From contig JANQIX010000010.1 in NCBI GenBank assembly GCA_028281925.1, positions 55,965 through 119,964 on the forward strand: a stretch of DNA of 64,000 nucleotides, in the 5' to 3' direction. The position numbers and the translations under genes were made by a program. Positions within the stretch are counted from its first letter, which is position 1, and each line of letters begins with the position of its first letter. The notes under the pieces are model-generated. The model saw nothing but the letters and a program-made list of their open reading frames with translations, was not told where the DNA came from and ran no database searches. Below, piece after piece: positions 1-9,650 of this stretch. Origin of the DNA: Alphaproteobacteria bacterium (GTDB taxonomy: Bacteria > Pseudomonadota > Alphaproteobacteria > DSM-16000 > Inquilinaceae).

Positions 1-1
1 C

Positions 2-427
2 GGCGACGGCCCCGAGCGGGCCATCGTCGCTAACCTCTTTCCGGCGGACCGGCGGCGTCTGTTGGGCATGGTGGCAACTGAGCGTATGCCCAGCCTGTAT
101 GCAGCAGCCGATCTTCTTGTCTGGCCCGCGGTGAATGAGGCATACGGTATGACCTTTCTGGAGGCGCAGGCGGCATCGTTGCCGATCGTGGCCGGCGCTG
201 ATCGAGCCGTGCCGGAGATCGTCGCCGATGGCGTGTCTGGGCTGCTGACCTCGCCGGGGGATGTCGTCGGTTTCGCACGCCAGGTGCGCCTGGCCCTGAC
301 CGAACCACTGCGCCGCCAGATGCTGGCTGAAGGCGGCGCCCGCAGGGCGGCGGACGCGCTGGACATCAAAGCGGCAGCGGCACGTCTGAACGACATCTTG
401 AGACAGGCATGCATGCGACAGAACTGA
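2..427 (+). CDS. Glycosyltransferase family 4, C-terminal part (5' end outside window)
   Basis: Only the last 141 codons are present; the reading frame is open from base 2 and ends at TGA 425-427. The fragment begins with GDGPER, then has an alpha/beta segment ending in AADLLVWPAVNEAYG and FLEAQAASLPIV. This is the usual GT4 (glycogen-synthase-like fold) nucleotide-sugar binding half, with the E-x7-E type motif seen as NEAYGMTFLEA. It presumably transfers a sugar from a nucleotide donor in a polysaccharide or glycolipid pathway at the inner face of the membrane; donor and acceptor cannot be read from the sequence. The 3' end overlaps the next gene by 19 bases. That next gene and the following sugar-related genes suggest one operon. 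Confidence 0.85.
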   Translation, partial: GDGPERAIVANLFPADRRRLLGMVATERMPSLYAAADLLVWPAVNEAYGMTFLEAQAASLPIVAGADRAVPEIVADGVSGLLTSPGDVVGFARQVRLALTEPLRRQMLAEGGARRAADALDIKAAAARLNDILRQACMRQN

Positions 428-999
428 TCCTGATCCGCCATGGTCCAACCGAGTGGGGCCCGGGTCGCCGCTTGCAAGGGCGAGCCGACGTCCCGCTCAG
501 CGCCCCCGGCCGCGAGGCTGTGCGACACTGGCGGCTTCCGGCCGAGGTCGACACATACACGTGGCTGTCCAGCCCGCTTGTCCGCGCGACGGAGACGGCG
601 CGCCTGGTTGGCGGCACACCGGCAGTCGATGACCGGCTGATGGAAGCCGATTGGGGCGAGTGGGAGGGCCGCACGCTGGCCGATCTACGCCGCGAGATGC
701 CGGACGAACTGGCAGCGAACGAGGCTCGCGGGATCGATTTCCGGCCGCCCGGCGGGGAATCGCCGCGTCAGGTACAGGACCGGGTCATGTCCCTGCTGGC
801 GGAATTGGCGGCGCGCGGGACGCCTACAATCGCAGTCACCCATAAGGGCGTGATCCGCGCGGTTTACGCGCTTGCCGTGGGGTGGCAGATGACCGCCAAG
901 CCGCCGCACAGGCTGCATGATGAAGCGATGCACCGCTTCCTGCTGGCACCGGACGGCACGCCGACGATCGATCAGCTGAACATCCCGCTGATACCGTGA
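409..999 (+). CDS. Histidine phosphatase (phosphoglycerate mutase-like) family protein
   Basis: A 196-residue member of the histidine phosphatase superfamily. The catalytic RHG motif is at residues 10-12 (ILIRHGPTEWG), followed by LSSPLVRATETA and the acid-containing stretch EADWGEWEG; the second histidine lies in VTHKGVIRA near residue 145. Length is normal for the small cytoplasmic phosphatases of this family, which act on phosphorylated metabolites or nucleotide derivatives; the substrate is unknown. The ATG at 409 lies inside the preceding glycosyltransferase gene, and the stop overlaps the GTG of the next gene (GTGA). Placement among glycan genes hints at dephosphorylation of a sugar or sugar-nucleotide intermediate, but that is inference. 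Confidence 0.85.
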   Translation: MHATELILIRHGPTEWGPGRRLQGRADVPLSAPGREAVRHWRLPAEVDTYTWLSSPLVRATETARLVGGTPAVDDRLMEADWGEWEGRTLADLRREMPDELAANEARGIDFRPPGGESPRQVQDRVMSLLAELAARGTPTIAVTHKGVIRAVYALAVGWQMTAKPPHRLHDEAMHRFLLAPDGTPTIDQLNIPLIP

Positions 1000-2177
1000 C
1001 GACGGTCTTCTTCTATGTCCAACACCTGCTGGGTATCGGCCATGTTCGACGCTCGGCGCTGATCGTCCGCGCCCTGGCCGATGCCGGCGCCGACGTGTCG
1101 GTCGTCTATGGCGGGTTTCCCGATACGGCGGCCGATTTCGGACCGGCGCGCGTCGTCCAGCTGCCGCCGGCGCGGGCGGCGGATATCCGCTTCAGTGCCG
1201 TGATCGGCGAAACCGGTGCGGCGATCGACGACGCCTGGAAGGCCGCGCGCACCGATGCGCTGATCCGCGCGTTCGACGCGCGGCCCTGGGATGTGCTGGT
1301 AACCGAAACCTATCCGTTCGGCCGCAACCAGTTCCGGTTCGAACTGGAGCCGCTGTTGCAGAGGACACGCGATCTTGAACGCCCGACCCGTAACGTCGCA
1401 TCGGTCAGGGACATCCTAGTGGCAAAGTCCGATGCCGGGCGCAGACGGCGCATGGTGGACACCGCGGCGCGCTGGTACGACTTGGTGCTTGTGCATGGCG
1501 ATCCGGACATCGTGCCATTGACGGCCACCTTGCCGGAAGCCACGGAGCTGGGGGGACGATTGCAGTACACCGGCTATGTCACGCCCTCGGCTTTCGGCCC
1601 GGAGCCCCCGGAGCAAGACGGGCATGGCGAGGTGGTTGTCTCAGTCGGCGGTGGGGCCGCCGGTGCTTCGCTGTTGGCCGCCGCCATGGCGGCGCAGCGT
1701 TCGGGCGCCGCGCGCGACCGCCGCTGGCGCTTGCTCTACGGGCCGGATACACCATGCGACCTCACGAGCCGGCTGCGTGCCGAAGCGGGCGATGGCATGA
1801 CAGTGGAGCCGGCCCGGCCGGACTTCGCCGGACTGCTGCGCCGATGCGCCGTGTCGGTCAGCCAGGCCGGCTACAACACCGTGATGGATCTGCTGGCCGC
1901 GGGCTGCCGCTCTGTCCTGGTACCGTTCTCGGCAGGCGGAGAGACCGAGCAGGCGGTGCGCGCGGACCTGCTGGCCGCGTGTGGTCTGGCCACGGTCGTG
2001 CCGGAACAGGACCTGACGCCGGCGGCTCTCGCCGCGGCGGTCGATCGGACCCTAGAGGGGCCCATGCCTCCATCCCTGACGTATCGCAGCGACGGTGCGG
2101 CGCAGTCCGCGCGGCTGATCATGGCGGCCCGGGCCGACGATGGTGGGCGGTTCCCCTCACCGTCTGCGCCCCTATAA
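996..2177 (+). CDS. MurG-like predicted glycosyltransferase
   Basis: A 393-residue protein starting at GTG 996, coupled to the previous stop by a GTGA overlap. The N-terminus FFYVQHLLGIGHVRRS with a GxGH-type loop and the C-terminal region around VSQAGYNTVMDLLAAG resemble the GT-B fold of MurG/GT28 enzymes and the COG4671-type predicted glycosyltransferases. The AGYNT segment corresponds to the donor-binding G-G/S-x-N-T loop. It has no signal peptide or membrane segment, so it is likely cytoplasmic or peripheral. Its role is probably sugar transfer within the same surface-glycan operon. The end TAA overlaps the next ATG (TAATG at 2175-2179). Confidence 0.75.
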   Translation: MTTVFFYVQHLLGIGHVRRSALIVRALADAGADVSVVYGGFPDTAADFGPARVVQLPPARAADIRFSAVIGETGAAIDDAWKAARTDALIRAFDARPWDVLVTETYPFGRNQFRFELEPLLQRTRDLERPTRNVASVRDILVAKSDAGRRRRMVDTAARWYDLVLVHGDPDIVPLTATLPEATELGGRLQYTGYVTPSAFGPEPPEQDGHGEVVVSVGGGAAGASLLAAAMAAQRSGAARDRRWRLLYGPDTPCDLTSRLRAEAGDGMTVEPARPDFAGLLRRCAVSVSQAGYNTVMDLLAAGCRSVLVPFSAGGETEQAVRADLLAACGLATVVPEQDLTPAALAAAVDRTLEGPMPPSLTYRSDGAAQSARLIMAARADDGGRFPSPSAPL

Positions 2178-2995
2178 TGCCGTCTCTGACAGATCGGTCT
2201 TTCAGCATGACTCTGAGCGCAACGAACCCAGACACGATGCCGAACACCGACAATGCCTGGGCAGCGCTTGTGACCGTGCTGGACGAACTGTCCAACGACG
2301 GCCGGACCGTCGACCTGTGGTGGCGCGACGACGATGCGACGGACCCGTCGCCGTCGCTCGATCGCTTGCTGGCGCTGGCGCAGCGGCATGACGTACCGGT
2401 CGCGCTGGCGGTGATCCCGGCCCATACCGGTCCAGCACTGGCCGACCGGCTGGCCGCTTCCCCACAGGCCGTTGTCCTTCAGCACGGGTGGGCGCACGCC
2501 AACCATGCGCCGGACGCGGAAAAGTCGATCGAGTTGGGCGGGGACCGGTCGGTCTCAGCCGTCGTGGAGGAGCTTGCCGCCGGCCGCGACAAATTGCAGC
2601 GACTGTTCGGCGACCGCTTCGTGCCCGTGCTGGTGCCACCCTGGAACCGGATCGACGGCCACCTGCTGCCCCATGTCGCCGATATGGGATATCCGGCGCT
2701 CAGCACCTTCGGCCCGGAGGCTGAAGAGGCTGCACCCGCACAGGTCAACGTCCATATCGACCCGATCGCGTGGCGCGACGACCGGCGGTTCATCGGCGAG
2801 GCGGCCTTCGCCGATCTGTGCCGCGACGCGATCAGCCGCCAGCCGCACGACCGGGCCCTAGGGGTGATGACCCATCACTGGGCGCATGATGAGGCGCTGT
2901 GGCAGGCTTTGGACCGGCTGCTCGGCCTGCTGGCAGGCCACCGGGCGGTCCGCTGGCCGCAACCGGCCGCGCTGTTCGGGACCGGCACGGCATGA
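2177..2995 (+). CDS. Polysaccharide deacetylase-like family protein
   Basis: A 272-residue protein. I place the start at ATG 2177 because it overlaps the previous stop as TAATG; an internal ATG at 2207 is possible. The core contains the metal-site pattern of NodB-type carbohydrate deacetylases: WWRDDDA (asp-asp pair, residues about 45-51), VALAVIP, then LQHGWAHANH (histidine pair) and VPPWNR. MTHHW near the C-terminus would supply a further conserved histidine. This protein type occurs in alphaproteobacterial glycan clusters and is expected to remove N- or O-acetyl groups from a sugar; no signal peptide is visible, so it may act on a cytoplasmic precursor. Its stop overlaps the next start as ATGA. 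Confidence 0.7.
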   Translation: MPSLTDRSFSMTLSATNPDTMPNTDNAWAALVTVLDELSNDGRTVDLWWRDDDATDPSPSLDRLLALAQRHDVPVALAVIPAHTGPALADRLAASPQAVVLQHGWAHANHAPDAEKSIELGGDRSVSAVVEELAAGRDKLQRLFGDRFVPVLVPPWNRIDGHLLPHVADMGYPALSTFGPEAEEAAPAQVNVHIDPIAWRDDRRFIGEAAFADLCRDAISRQPHDRALGVMTHHWAHDEALWQALDRLLGLLAGHRAVRWPQPAALFGTGTA

Positions 2996-3558
2996 CACAG
3001 CACCTCTATCCGCCTGGCGCGCTTGTCGGCGACTATGTGCGTGGCGGCATCGGCTTTGCGCTGATGGTGCTGCCGCTCGCTCTCTTGGAGCTCAACACCG
3101 TCGTCGCCGTTGTGTTCGCCTGTCTGGCCGTGATGTTCGCGCTGCATCTGCTGCGCACCGTCCAGCGCCAGGTAACGGTGGTGGAAGCGGGGGGCGACGG
3201 CATTGTCGCCCGCGGGCCGCTGGGCACGGCCATCCGCTGGGATCGGCTGGCGGGCATGCGCCTGAAATACTTCTCCACCCGCCGAGACCGGCAGCAGGGC
3301 TGGATGACGCTGACCTTGCGGGGCGACGGCCGCAAGCTGAGCCTGGAATCCTCTCTGACCGGTTTCGACGCCATCGCCGAGCGGTCCGCCGCTGTGGCGC
3401 GCACGAACGGTGTGGAGCTGGACGAGACGACTCTGAACAACCTGAGCGCGCTGGGGATCGACCCGGGCGAAGCAGCAAACGCGGACGACAGCGCCGCCGA
3501 CGATGATTGGATCGCCGTCGCCAAGGCGGCCCGCGATCGGGCAAAGGACGGCGCCTAA
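2992..3558 (+). CDS. Small membrane protein, function unknown
   Basis: A 188-residue protein starting at ATG 2992 (ATGA overlap with the preceding gene). Residues about 15-50 form two closely spaced hydrophobic segments (GFALMVLPLALLEL and VVAVVFACLAVMFALHLL), followed by a roughly 130-residue soluble part rich in charged residues with a WDRLAGMRLKYFSTRRD stretch. The shape resembles bacterial PH-like or YcxB-like membrane proteins with an N-terminal hairpin anchor, but I do not recognise the family. The gene lies two bases upstream of an ABC-transporter ATPase gene, so the two may be co-expressed. No catalytic motif is visible. Confidence 0.7.
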   Translation: MTQHLYPPGALVGDYVRGGIGFALMVLPLALLELNTVVAVVFACLAVMFALHLLRTVQRQVTVVEAGGDGIVARGPLGTAIRWDRLAGMRLKYFSTRRDRQQGWMTLTLRGDGRKLSLESSLTGFDAIAERSAAVARTNGVELDETTLNNLSALGIDPGEAANADDSAADDDWIAVAKAARDRAKDGA

Positions 3559-3559
3559 G

Positions 3560-5449
3560 ATGAGCGATCTCTTGCGGGTGCAGGACCTGAAGGTCGAATT
3601 CGCGGTGCATGGCGGAGTCGTGCGGGCGGTGAAAGGCGCGTCGTTCCGCGTCGGCCACGCCAGCACGGTTGCGCTGGTGGGCGAGAGCGGCTCCGGCAAG
3701 TCGGTCATCTCACAGGCGATCATGGGCATCCTGCCCAATGTGGCCAGCGTGACCGGCGGATCGATCCTGTTCGACGATCCCGAGGCCGGTGGCCATGTCA
3801 GCAACCTGGCCACCATGGACACCGAAGGGTCGGCCTATCGCCGCATCCGCGGCGGCCGCATTTCCATCATCTTCCAGGAACCGATGACGTCGTTGTCGCC
3901 GCTGCACACGGTCGGCAACCAGGTCACCGAGGCCGTGAAGCTGCATCGCGATGTGACCGACCGGGCAGCGGAAGACCTGGCGCGCGAGATGCTGGGCCTG
4001 GTCGGATTCCCCGACCCGGCCAAGGCGATCAGGACCTATCCGTTCGAGCTGTCGGGCGGCCTGCGCCAGCGGGCCATGATCGCCATGGCGCTGGTCTGCC
4101 GTCCCGCACTCTTGATCGCCGACGAGCCGACGACGGCGCTGGACGTCACCATCCAGGCCCAGATCCTGAAGCTGATCCGCGACCTGCAGCAGGAGCTGCA
4201 GATGAGCGTGCTGATGATCACCCACGACCTGGGCGTCGTCGCCAATGTCGCCGACGAGGTGGTGGTGCTCTATCAGGGCGAGGTGATGGAAGCGGGAACG
4301 CTGGAGGATCTCTTCGCCGACCCGCGGCATCCCTATCTGCAGGCGCTGCTGCGTGCCGTGCCCCGCTTTGCCATGAAGCCCGGCGAGCGCCTGATGCCGA
4401 TCCGCGAGATCCGTGGCGAGACCGGGCATCTGCTGGCCGCGCAAGAGCACACGGCCGCGCCCGCCGGCAACGGCTCCGTCATCGACGTTGCGGGTGTCAG
4501 CAAGACCTTCACCATCAAGAAAGGCGGCCTGTTCGGCGATAACACCGCGGCGAAGGTACACGCGTTGGACGATGTCAGCTTCTCCATCCGGCGCGGCGAA
4601 TGCCTGGGCCTTGTCGGCGAAAGCGGCTGCGGCAAGACCACACTCAGCAAGGTGCTGATGCGCGCGCTGAGGCCCGATGACGGCGTCGTGAAGTTCATCG
4701 AGCGCGATGGCACCGTGATCGACGTGCTGGATATGGACGATCCGTCGCTGAAGCGCTTCCGCACGAAGATGCAGTTCATCTTCCAGGATCCCTACAGCTC
4801 GCTGAATCCGCGCATGACGGTGCTGGACATCATCACCGAGCCGCTGGTGATCCACGGCGTCGGCGACCGGGCCTATCGCATCGAACTGGCGAAAGAGCTG
4901 ATGGCGCTGGTCGGCCTCGATATCCGCCACCTGCAGCGCTATCCCCACAGCTTCTCCGGCGGTCAGCGCCAGCGTATCGGCATCGCCCGGGCCCTGGCGC
5001 TCAGGCCCGAGTTGTTGATCTGCGACGAGCCCGTGTCGGCGCTGGACGTTTCGATCCAAGCCCAGATCCTGAACCTGCTGAAGGATCTGCGGGAGCGGCT
5101 GGGCCTGACCTATCTGTTCATCAGTCACAATCTCGCGGTCGTCGACTACATCGCAGACCGCATCATGGTCATGTGCCGGGGCGCCGTGGTAGAACTGGCG
5201 CCGCGGGACAGGCTGTTCCGCAACCCGATCCATCCATACACGAAGGCCCTGTTGGCGGCCGTGCCGCATCCCGACCCGGCGCGCCCGCTGGACTTGACGA
5301 CACTGAGGGATGGGCGGGCCAGCGACCCGGCAGCCTGGCCCGAACCGTTTACGTTGTCGGGTGATGTGCGTCCGCGGATGATCGACCTCGGCGGCGGGCA
5401 TTTCGTGCGCGCCATGCCGCAAGCAAGAGAAATGGAGTTGGCTTCATGA
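3560..5449 (+). CDS. ABC transporter ATP-binding protein with two nucleotide-binding domains (peptide/opine/oligosaccharide family)
   Basis: A 629-residue fusion of two ATPase domains of the DppD/DppF type. Domain 1 has Walker A GESGSGKS near residue 40, signature LSGGLRQR near 164 and Walker [10 protein letters not shown] near 188. Domain 2 has Walker A GESGCGKT near 352, signature FSGGQRQR near 465 and CDEPVSALD near 490. It energises import through the two permeases encoded downstream. The architecture matches YejF-like proteins and the double ATPases of alphaproteobacterial alpha-galactoside and opine uptake systems, so peptide cannot be assumed as substrate. ATG 3560 follows the upstream TAA by one base, and the stop overlaps the binding-protein start (ATGA), unusually placing the ATPase gene first in the transporter operon. 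Confidence 0.92.
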   Translation: MSDLLRVQDLKVEFAVHGGVVRAVKGASFRVGHASTVALVGESGSGKSVISQAIMGILPNVASVTGGSILFDDPEAGGHVSNLATMDTEGSAYRRIRGGRISIIFQEPMTSLSPLHTVGNQVTEAVKLHRDVTDRAAEDLAREMLGLVGFPDPAKAIRTYPFELSGGLRQRAMIAMALVCRPALLIADEPTTALDVTIQAQILKLIRDLQQELQMSVLMITHDLGVVANVADEVVVLYQGEVMEAGTLEDLFADPRHPYLQALLRAVPRFAMKPGERLMPIREIRGETGHLLAAQEHTAAPAGNGSVIDVAGVSKTFTIKKGGLFGDNTAAKVHALDDVSFSIRRGECLGLVGESGCGKTTLSKVLMRALRPDDGVVKFIERDGTVIDVLDMDDPSLKRFRTKMQFIFQDPYSSLNPRMTVLDIITEPLVIHGVGDRAYRIELAKELMALVGLDIRHLQRYPHSFSGGQRQRIGIARALALRPELLICDEPVSALDVSIQAQILNLLKDLRERLGLTYLFISHNLAVVDYIADRIMVMCRGAVVELAPRDRLFRNPIHPYTKALLAAVPHPDPARPLDLTTLRDGRASDPAAWPEPFTLSGDVRPRMIDLGGGHFVRAMPQAREMELAS

Positions 5450-7380
5450 CTGGTCTTGCACCCCTGAAGGAGCTTCGCCGTCCGCTCGGCTGGGCCGTCG
5501 GCACCCTCTCCATGCTGGCGATCGTCTCCGCCGGCCCAGCGGCTGCCGTCGATCTGCAGGAAACGCCGATGCTGGTCGATGCCGTGGCCGCCGGCGAGTT
5601 GCCGCCCGTTGCCGAGCGCCTGCCGGAGGCCCCCGTGGTCGTGGACATGGAGGCGACAGGCAGGGAGCAGGGCGTCTCCGGCGGAGAGATCAGCTGGATC
5701 GCCGGCAGGGCGCGCGACATCCGCATCATGAACGTCTACGGCTATGCGCGTCTGGTGGGCTATGCGCCGGACCTGACGTTCCAGGCCGATATCCTGGAAA
5801 GCTTCGAGGTGGAAGAAGGCCGGATCTTCACCTTCCGCCTGCGCCCCGGACATCGCTGGTCGGATGGCGAGCCGTTCACGTCGGAGGATTTCCGCTATCA
5901 GTGGTTCGAGATCGACCAGAACGAAGAGCTGAAGCCCTTCGGCCCCGATGCCCGGATGCTGGTCGACGGCGAGCAGCCGACCGTGGAGATCGTGGACGAA
6001 CTGACCGTCCGCTATACTTGGTCCGCCCCCAATCCGGAGTTCCTGCCGGCACTGGCCGGGGCACGGCCGCTCTACATCTACGCGCCCTCGCACTACCTGC
6101 AGCAGTTCCACGCCGACTACGCGGACGCGGATGCGCTCGCCGCGCTGGTGGAGGAGAATTCGGCCAGGAACTGGGCGGCGCTGCACATCAACAAGAGCAA
6201 TCTCTACAGTGCGAACAACCCTGGACTGCCCGTGCTGCAGCCCTGGCACAACACCACGGCGCCGCCGTCCGAGCGGTTTGTGTTCGAGCGCAACCCGTTC
6301 TACCACCGCGTGGACTCCACGGGCCTGCAGCTTCCCTATCTGGACCGTGTGATCGTCACCATTTCCGATAGCGGGCTGATTGCGGCCAAGGTCGGGTCGG
6401 GCGAAGCCGACCTGCAGTCTCGCCACCTGCGCTTCGACACATACACCTTCCTGAAAGAGGGGGAAGAGCGGCACAACTACACGGTCCATCTCTGGCCGAC
6501 CGCGCTGGGGTCGGAGCTGGCGATCTATCCCAACCTGAACGCCTCGGACACAGTACTGCGCGAGCTGAACCGCGATGTGCGGTTCCGCCGGGCCCTGTCG
6601 CTGGCGATCGACAGGGAAGAGATCAACCAGGTCATCTATTACGGCCTTGCCACGGTGGCGCAGAACACCGCCCTGCCGCAGTCACCCCTTTATGACGAGG
6701 AACGCTCCCTGGAATTCACGGAATACGACCTGGAGGCCGCCAACGCGCTGTTGGACGAGATGGGGCTGACAGAGCGGGACAGCCGGGGCATTCGCCTGCG
6801 CCCCGACGGTGAGCCGCTGGAGATCGTGGTCGAAACGGCGGGTGAGCGCACGGAAGAAACGGACATCCTGCAGCTGATCGCCGACAGCTGGCGGCAGGCG
6901 GGGATACAGCTGCACACCGCCACCTCGCAGCGTGACGTCTTCCGCACCCGCGTGTTCTCTGGCGAGACGGCGATGTCCACCTGGTGGGGTTTCGACAACG
7001 CCCTGTTCACGCCCGACACGGTGCCGACGGAGCTGGCGCCGGTGGCGCAGACCTGGCTGCAATACCCGAAATGGGGCCAATACCTGCAAACCGGCGGCGA
7101 TGCGGGTGAACCGGTCGACATGCCGGTGGGCGAAGACCTGATGGCGCTCTATGAGGAATGGCTGGGCACCACCGACCGCGACCGCCGGGCGGAGATCCTC
7201 TCCGAGATGCTGGACATCCATGTCGATCAGCTGACCTCGATCGGCATCGTCAACGGCGTTCTGCAACCGGTCGTGGTGCGCAACACGCTGCGCAATGTGC
7301 CCGAACTCGGCATCTATTCCTGGGATCCCGGCGGCCATTTCGGCGTCTACCGCCCCGATACGTTCTGGATCGACGAATAG
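5446..7380 (+). CDS. ABC transporter substrate-binding protein, family 5 (periplasmic)
   Basis: A 644-residue extracytoplasmic binding protein. The N-terminus has positive residues, then a hydrophobic segment ending near SAGPAAA, a Sec signal peptide probably cleaved around residue 37. The body carries family 5 hallmarks: FRLRPGHRWSDGEPFTSEDF near residues 128-150, and RFRRALSLAIDREEIN near 380-395. At 644 residues it is longer than typical DppA (about 535) and closer to alphaproteobacterial oligosaccharide or alpha-galactoside binders of the same family. It delivers ligand to the membrane components encoded by the next two genes; the ligand is unknown. Confidence 0.9.
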   Translation: MTGLAPLKELRRPLGWAVGTLSMLAIVSAGPAAAVDLQETPMLVDAVAAGELPPVAERLPEAPVVVDMEATGREQGVSGGEISWIAGRARDIRIMNVYGYARLVGYAPDLTFQADILESFEVEEGRIFTFRLRPGHRWSDGEPFTSEDFRYQWFEIDQNEELKPFGPDARMLVDGEQPTVEIVDELTVRYTWSAPNPEFLPALAGARPLYIYAPSHYLQQFHADYADADALAALVEENSARNWAALHINKSNLYSANNPGLPVLQPWHNTTAPPSERFVFERNPFYHRVDSTGLQLPYLDRVIVTISDSGLIAAKVGSGEADLQSRHLRFDTYTFLKEGEERHNYTVHLWPTALGSELAIYPNLNASDTVLRELNRDVRFRRALSLAIDREEINQVIYYGLATVAQNTALPQSPLYDEERSLEFTEYDLEAANALLDEMGLTERDSRGIRLRPDGEPLEIVVETAGERTEETDILQLIADSWRQAGIQLHTATSQRDVFRTRVFSGETAMSTWWGFDNALFTPDTVPTELAPVAQTWLQYPKWGQYLQTGGDAGEPVDMPVGEDLMALYEEWLGTTDRDRRAEILSEMLDIHVDQLTSIGIVNGVLQPVVVRNTLRNVPELGIYSWDPGGHFGVYRPDTFWIDE

Positions 7381-7424
7381 GCGTCGATCCGGGCTGATCG
7401 CGAGCTTCCCGGAGAGGTCGGGTC

Positions 7425-8423
7425 ATGCTGGCCTATATTGCGCGGCGCATCATCGTAATGATCCCGACGGTGCTGGCCATCAGCGCCATCAGCTTCGTGA
7501 TCATCCAGCTGCCGCCCGGCGACTATCTGACCACCTATATCAATGAGCTGCAGAGCCGCGGCGAGAATGTCGACGCCAGCCAGATCGAGTTCCTGCGCCA
7601 GACCTACGGGCTCGACAAGAATCTGGTCGAGCAATACTTCTTCTGGCTCGGCAATGCGCTGAGGGGCGATTTCGGCTATTCGTTCGAATACAGCATGCCG
7701 GTGACCGATGTTGTTGGCGACCGCATGTTCCTGACCATCCTGGTGACGTTCGCCACCACGATCTTCATCTGGCTGGTCTCGTTCCCCATCGGCATCTATT
7801 CCGCCACCCACCAGTACAGCATCGGCGACTATACGCTGACCTTCATCGGCTTCCTGGGCCTGGCGACGCCGAACTTCCTGCTGGCACTGGTCTTGCTCTA
7901 CTTCGCCAATGTCCAGTTCGGGACGTCGATCGGCGGGCTGATGGATCCGCAATACATCGACCAGCCCATGAGTTGGGGCAAGTTCCTGTCCGTGCTGGAG
8001 CATCTGTGGGTGCCTGTGATCGTGATCGGCACCTCCGGTACCGCGGCGATGATCCGCCGGCTGCGCGCCAACCTGTTGGATGAGCTGCAGAAACAGTATT
8101 ACGTGACCGCGCGGGCCAAGGGCCTGCCGGCGCGCCGCGCGCTGTTCAAGTACCCGTTGCGCATGGCGCTGAACCCCTTCATCGCCGATATCGGCAGCCT
8201 GCTGCCGCAGCTGATCTCCGGCGCCACCATCGTTTCGGTTGTACTGAATCTGCCCACGACCGGGCCGCTCTTGCTCTCCGCCCTGCAGAGCCAGGACATG
8301 TACCTGGCAGGCTCGTTCGTCTTCTGGCTTGCGGGGCTGACGGTGGTCGGCGTGCTCTTGTCCGATCTGGCGCTGGCGGCCCTGGATCCGAGAATCCGCC
8401 TCGGCGGTGGAGCGGTCAAATGA
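7425..8423 (+). CDS. ABC transporter permease, DppB/YejB type
   Basis: A 332-residue inner-membrane protein with six predicted membrane segments. The first begins at residue 1 (YIARRIIVMIPTVLAISAI), and the cytoplasmic EAA-type coupling loop appears as YVTARAKGLPARRALFKYPLR near residues 225-245. The PPGDYLTTY stretch after the first membrane segment is typical of DppB-family permeases. It forms the translocation channel with the product of the next gene. ATG 7425 is preceded by a GGAGAGG ribosome-binding site, and the 44-base gap after the binding-protein gene has no terminator, so it belongs to the same operon. The stop overlaps the next start as ATGA. Confidence 0.92.
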   Translation: MLAYIARRIIVMIPTVLAISAISFVIIQLPPGDYLTTYINELQSRGENVDASQIEFLRQTYGLDKNLVEQYFFWLGNALRGDFGYSFEYSMPVTDVVGDRMFLTILVTFATTIFIWLVSFPIGIYSATHQYSIGDYTLTFIGFLGLATPNFLLALVLLYFANVQFGTSIGGLMDPQYIDQPMSWGKFLSVLEHLWVPVIVIGTSGTAAMIRRLRANLLDELQKQYYVTARAKGLPARRALFKYPLRMALNPFIADIGSLLPQLISGATIVSVVLNLPTTGPLLLSALQSQDMYLAGSFVFWLAGLTVVGVLLSDLALAALDPRIRLGGGAVK

Positions 8424-9613
8424 CGGTCGAGCGGCAAGAGGGTGACGGGGACCGGCAGCCCGAAACGCGGCTTGCCCATTACCACAATCCGCAATCGTGG
8501 GATCCCTATCACTCCGAGCCGCTGACGGCGAAGCAGGAAGCCTATTACCTGGCGCCGCAGTGGAAGCTGATGTGGTGGAAGCTGCGCCGTCACAAGCTGG
8601 CCGTCGGTGCCGGGCTGGTGCTGGCGATCATGTACGGGTCTATCCTGATCAGCGAGTTCCTGGCGCCCTACAACCTCCATTCCCGCCACACCCAGTACAT
8701 CTATGCGCCGCCCCAGACCGTACGGTTCTTCCACGAAGGGGAATTCATCGGCCCCTTCGTCTACGGCACCGAGTTCACCTTGAACATGGAGCGGATGCAG
8801 CGGGAGTACGAGGAGAACACCGACGACATACAGCGCATACGCTTCTTCTGCCTGGGCGATGAGTACAGGTTCTGGGGAATGGTCCCGGGGAGTTTCCATT
8901 TCGTCTGCCCGGCCGAAGGCGGCACGCTGTTCCTGCTGGGTACCGACCGCCTGGGGCGCGACATCCTGAGCCGGATCATCTACGGCGCCCGCATCTCGCT
9001 GACCATCGGCCTGGTGGGTGTGATCGTCAGCTTCTCGCTCGGCATCACCATCGGCGGCCTGGCAGGTTACTACGGTGGCTGGGTCGACAATCTGGTCAAC
9101 CGGATCATCGAGATCTTCCAGAGCTTTCCACAGCTGCCGCTGTGGATGGCCCTGTCGGCGGCGCTCCCGGCGGGTTGGAGCCCGCTGCTGATCTATTTCG
9201 GCATCACGATCATCCTCGGGCTGGTCGACTGGACGGGCCTAGCACGCGCAGTGCGCTCCAAGCTACTCGCATTGCGAGAAGAAGATTTTGCGACGGCAGC
9301 TTACCTGATGGGCGCCTCGCCGCGACGCGTGATCTTCCGGCATTTGATGCCCAGCTTCATGAGCCATCTGATCGCCTCTGCCACACTGACCATCCCTGGC
9401 ATGATCCTGGGCGAAACGGCGCTCAGCTTCCTCAATCTCGGGCTTCGGCCGCCGGTGACGAGTTGGGGCGTGCTGCTGAACGAGGCGCAGAACATCAACG
9501 CCGTTGCCCTCTATCCCTGGCTGATTTTCCCGGTCGTGCCGGTGATCATCGTCGTGCTGGCCTTCCAGTTCTTCGGCGACGGCCTGCGCGACGCCGCCGA
9601 CCCATACAAGTGA
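8420..9613 (+). CDS. ABC transporter permease, DppC/YejE type with a long periplasmic insert
   Basis: A 397-residue second channel subunit. A polar N-terminus of about 70 residues precedes the first membrane segment (VGAGLVLAIMYGSILI). About 110 residues later comes the GTDRLGRDILSRIIYGARIS motif characteristic of DppC-like permeases, then the remaining membrane segments and the EAA-type loop DFATAAYLMGASPRRVIFRH. The insert between segment 1 and the GTDRLGRD motif (including two cysteines, FFCLGDE and FVCPAEGG) makes it longer than DppC or YejE (about 300-340 residues); long inserts are also known in alpha-galactoside-type transporters. ATG 8420 overlaps the previous stop. It is the last gene of the transporter operon. 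Confidence 0.9.
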   Translation: MTVERQEGDGDRQPETRLAHYHNPQSWDPYHSEPLTAKQEAYYLAPQWKLMWWKLRRHKLAVGAGLVLAIMYGSILISEFLAPYNLHSRHTQYIYAPPQTVRFFHEGEFIGPFVYGTEFTLNMERMQREYEENTDDIQRIRFFCLGDEYRFWGMVPGSFHFVCPAEGGTLFLLGTDRLGRDILSRIIYGARISLTIGLVGVIVSFSLGITIGGLAGYYGGWVDNLVNRIIEIFQSFPQLPLWMALSAALPAGWSPLLIYFGITIILGLVDWTGLARAVRSKLLALREEDFATAAYLMGASPRRVIFRHLMPSFMSHLIASATLTIPGMILGETALSFLNLGLRPPVTSWGVLLNEAQNINAVALYPWLIFPVVPVIIVVLAFQFFGDGLRDAADPYK

Positions 9614-9624
9614 CGTATCTCGGC

Positions 9625-9650
9625 GTCGTCCCCGCGAAGACGGGGACCTC
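9625..9650. repeat. REP-like palindrome, copy 1
   Basis: GTCCCCG, a six-base loop, and CGGGGAC form a 7-bp stem at 9628-9647, twelve bases after the permease stop codon. The flanks TCG and CTC are shared with an inverted copy at 45920-45945. The element could form a hairpin ending the transporter transcript, but no T-run follows. Short GC-rich palindromes of this type are dispersed in many alphaproteobacterial genomes; that attribution is from general knowledge. Confidence 0.6.

Noticed and set aside
3710..5422. 570-codon antisense frame over the ABC ATPase
   Set aside because: It covers all the ATPase motifs of the plus strand and is His/Gln/Asp-rich, a typical shadow.
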